From assembly GCF_001646655.1 (NCBI RefSeq), contig NZ_LPZN01000011.1, positions 101,496-165,495 on the forward strand: a stretch of DNA of 64,000 nt, read 5' to 3'. This stretch comes from Rhodococcus gordoniae (GTDB lineage Bacteria > Actinomycetota > Actinomycetes > Mycobacteriales > Mycobacteriaceae). This document shows, piece after piece, positions 62,745 to 64,000 of this stretch. The notes below the pieces were generated by a model. It searched no databases and was not told where the DNA came from. It saw nothing but the letters and a program-made list of their open reading frames with translations. Within the stretch, counting starts at the first letter, position 1, and the number at the start of each line of letters is the position of its first letter. The position numbers and the translations under genes were made by a program.

Positions 62745-63305
62745 ATGAATACAACAGCACTGCGACACGCAGAGGCCGACAAGCCGCTCACCGACGTGAT
62801 CTCGTCCCTGCGCGACGCCGAGTGGGACGCCCCGTCGCCGTGTGAGGGGTGGACGGCGCGCGACGTCCTGGCCCACATCATCGACACGCAGCGGGAGTTC
62901 TTCGACGGTCGCGGTGTCGAGACGGGGGAGCGGCCCGACACCGGCCGTCCCGCCGAGGCCTGGCAGGTACACACGGCGCGTATCGCCGAGATCCTCGCCG
63001 ACGACGCACTCGTCTCGACGACCTACGACGGGTACTTCGGGCCGACGACGGTGGGCGCGACCTTCGAACAGTTCTACATCTGGGACATGCTCGTGCACCG
63101 CTGGGACATCGCGCGCAGCGCGGGGGCCGATGTGGTCTTCTCCGACGCCGAACTCGATCGGATGGAGGCGGGCGCCGACAGTTTCGGCGACGCGCTCTAC
63201 ATGGACGGTGTCTGCGCGCCGGCGGTGGACGCTCCCGACGATGCCGACCGCACGACCCGCATTCTCGCGAAGATGGGCCGGCGCACGGCCGCGGCGCTTC
63301 GATAG
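62745..63305 (+). CDS. TIGR03086-type metal-binding DinB-fold protein
   Basis: A 186-aa protein from the ATG at 62745. It has the mycothiol maleylpyruvate isomerase N-terminal pattern: PCEGWTARDVLAHIIDTQRE and IWDMLVHRWDIARSAGADV with metal-binding His residues. It lacks the C-terminal domain of the larger enzyme at 60575. It may be a thiol-dependent detoxification enzyme under the divergent AraC regulator. Confidence 0.85.
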   Translation: MNTTALRHAEADKPLTDVISSLRDAEWDAPSPCEGWTARDVLAHIIDTQREFFDGRGVETGERPDTGRPAEAWQVHTARIAEILADDALVSTTYDGYFGPTTVGATFEQFYIWDMLVHRWDIARSAGADVVFSDAELDRMEAGADSFGDALYMDGVCAPAVDAPDDADRTTRILAKMGRRTAAALR

Positions 63306-63325
63306 GCCGCGTTATCGTCGGTCGT

Positions 63326-64000
63326 ATGAGCGAATCGATCCGCGTCGCGGACTTCGTGCGCGAGGCGATCGCGGCCCGTCGGCCCGTCGTGGCGCTCGAA
63401 TCGACGATCTTCACGCACGGTCTCACGCGTCCACGCAACGTCGAGGTCGCGCTCGACGCCGAACAGCGTCTGCGCGACTCCGGGGTGGTGCCCGCGACCA
63501 TCGGGGTCGTCGACGGTACGCCGACGGTCGGTCTGTCGGAGCAGCAGATCCGTATGCTCGGCGCGGACGATTTCCCGGTCGTCAAGCTCGGCCTCCGCGA
63601 CCTGCCGGTCGCAGCGGCCAAGGGGTGGCACGGCGGGACGACGGTGTCGGCGACGGCGCTGCTCGCGCATCGTGCCGGGATCGCCGTCTTCGCCACGGGC
63701 GGCCTCGGCGGCGTTCACCGAGGAGCTTCGTCGACATTCGACGAGAGCGCGGATCTCGTTGCGCTGGCGACACTTCCGATTCTCGTGGTGAGTGGCGGCG
63801 TCAAGTCCGTCCTCGACATCCCCGCGACACTCGAACGGCTCGAGACGCTCGGGGTGATCGTGGTCGGCTACCGAACCCCGCGCTTCCCCGGTTTCTACGT
63901 GCGCGACAGCGGTTGCGACGTCGACGCGGTGGAGTCGGCACAACAGGCCGCGGAGGTGGCGCGGGCGCGGGACGGGCTGGGACTGCGCTCGGCGGTGCTA
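63326..64000 (+). CDS. psuG: Pseudouridine-5'-phosphate glycosidase, cut by the window end
   Basis: The frame from the ATG at 63326 stays open to the last base and gives the first 225 residues of a protein normally about 300 long. Family landmarks: VVALESTIFTHGLTRPRNVE, VPATIGVVDGTPTVGLSEQQ, KGWHGGTTVSATALLAHRAG and FATGGLGGVHRGA. The enzyme splits pseudouridine 5'-phosphate into uracil and ribose 5-phosphate. The usual partner kinase psuK would be expected just beyond the window. Confidence 0.9.
   Translation, partial: MSESIRVADFVREAIAARRPVVALESTIFTHGLTRPRNVEVALDAEQRLRDSGVVPATIGVVDGTPTVGLSEQQIRMLGADDFPVVKLGLRDLPVAAAKGWHGGTTVSATALLAHRAGIAVFATGGLGGVHRGASSTFDESADLVALATLPILVVSGGVKSVLDIPATLERLETLGVIVVGYRTPRFPGFYVRDSGCDVDAVESAQQAAEVARARDGLGLRSAVL

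Overview
The window is high-GC actinobacterial DNA. Mycothiol-type DinB/maleylpyruvate-isomerase proteins, an F420-type oxidoreductase, a DinB2-type polymerase, an Rv2326c/Rv2325c-like ECF transporter, an IdeR-type iron box and a rifampin phosphotransferase together point to the Mycobacteriales, most likely Rhodococcus or a close relative. This is inferred from gene content, not from a marker gene. No rRNA, tRNA or CRISPR array was seen.

Region 1 (about 1-13.5 kb) looks like an accessory, defence-type island and by eye is less GC-rich than the rest. It has the 3' part of a large unknown gene overlapping a 1634-aa DEAD/DEAH helicase with a C-terminal DUF1998 (a Druantia III-like arrangement), a small island protein, a ScoMcrA-like protein without its nuclease, a membrane-anchored HNH/DUF3761 protein, a phage/plasmid-type HTH protein, a GIY-YIG protein and an orphan.

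Region 2 (about 13.6-28 kb) is the most unusual part. It holds a five-gene operon (75-aa protein, DUF1036, trypsin-like protease fused to a DNA/RNA nuclease, YbaY-like protein, astacin fused to seven lectin-type repeats), a lipoprotein/membrane-protein pair, a DUF2235 lipase-like hydrolase with a cyclooxygenase-like heme peroxidase, an EEP-family hydrolase, a catalase-like heme protein and a large ATPase-LuxR (LAL) regulator. Five near-identical 18-bp palindromes (NGAGTAGNGNNNTACTCG) lie 68-93 bp upstream of the transcription units. I read this as a regulon controlled by the LAL protein, itself probably cotranscribed with the catalase-like gene. The lipase, peroxidase and catalase-like trio suggests an oxylipin-type pathway.

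Region 3 (28-34.7 kb) has a VOC protein, an F420-type protein, a frameshifted aldehyde dehydrogenase, a BBE-type flavoenzyme, an HD/LuxR regulator and an orphan. Region 4 (34.7-40 kb) is a cell-wall module: an unknown membrane protein, a single polypeptide joining a SEDS glycosyltransferase to a class B transpeptidase, and a convergent MreB homologue, unusual for this order.

Region 5 (40-54.7 kb) holds small regulators with palindromic operators, a CynX-type MFS transporter, a rhodanese, pnuC-nadR for NAD salvage, rph, and an iron-siderophore uptake operon with an iron box and a two-repeat AraC-type site. Region 6 (54.7-64 kb) holds the ECF transporter, a DedA protein, a remnant of an FMN reductase, a drug-efflux MFS protein, DUF4177, two mycothiol-type enzymes, an AraC regulator and the start of psuG. 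Two families of related hairpins are scattered through the intergenic regions of the second half.
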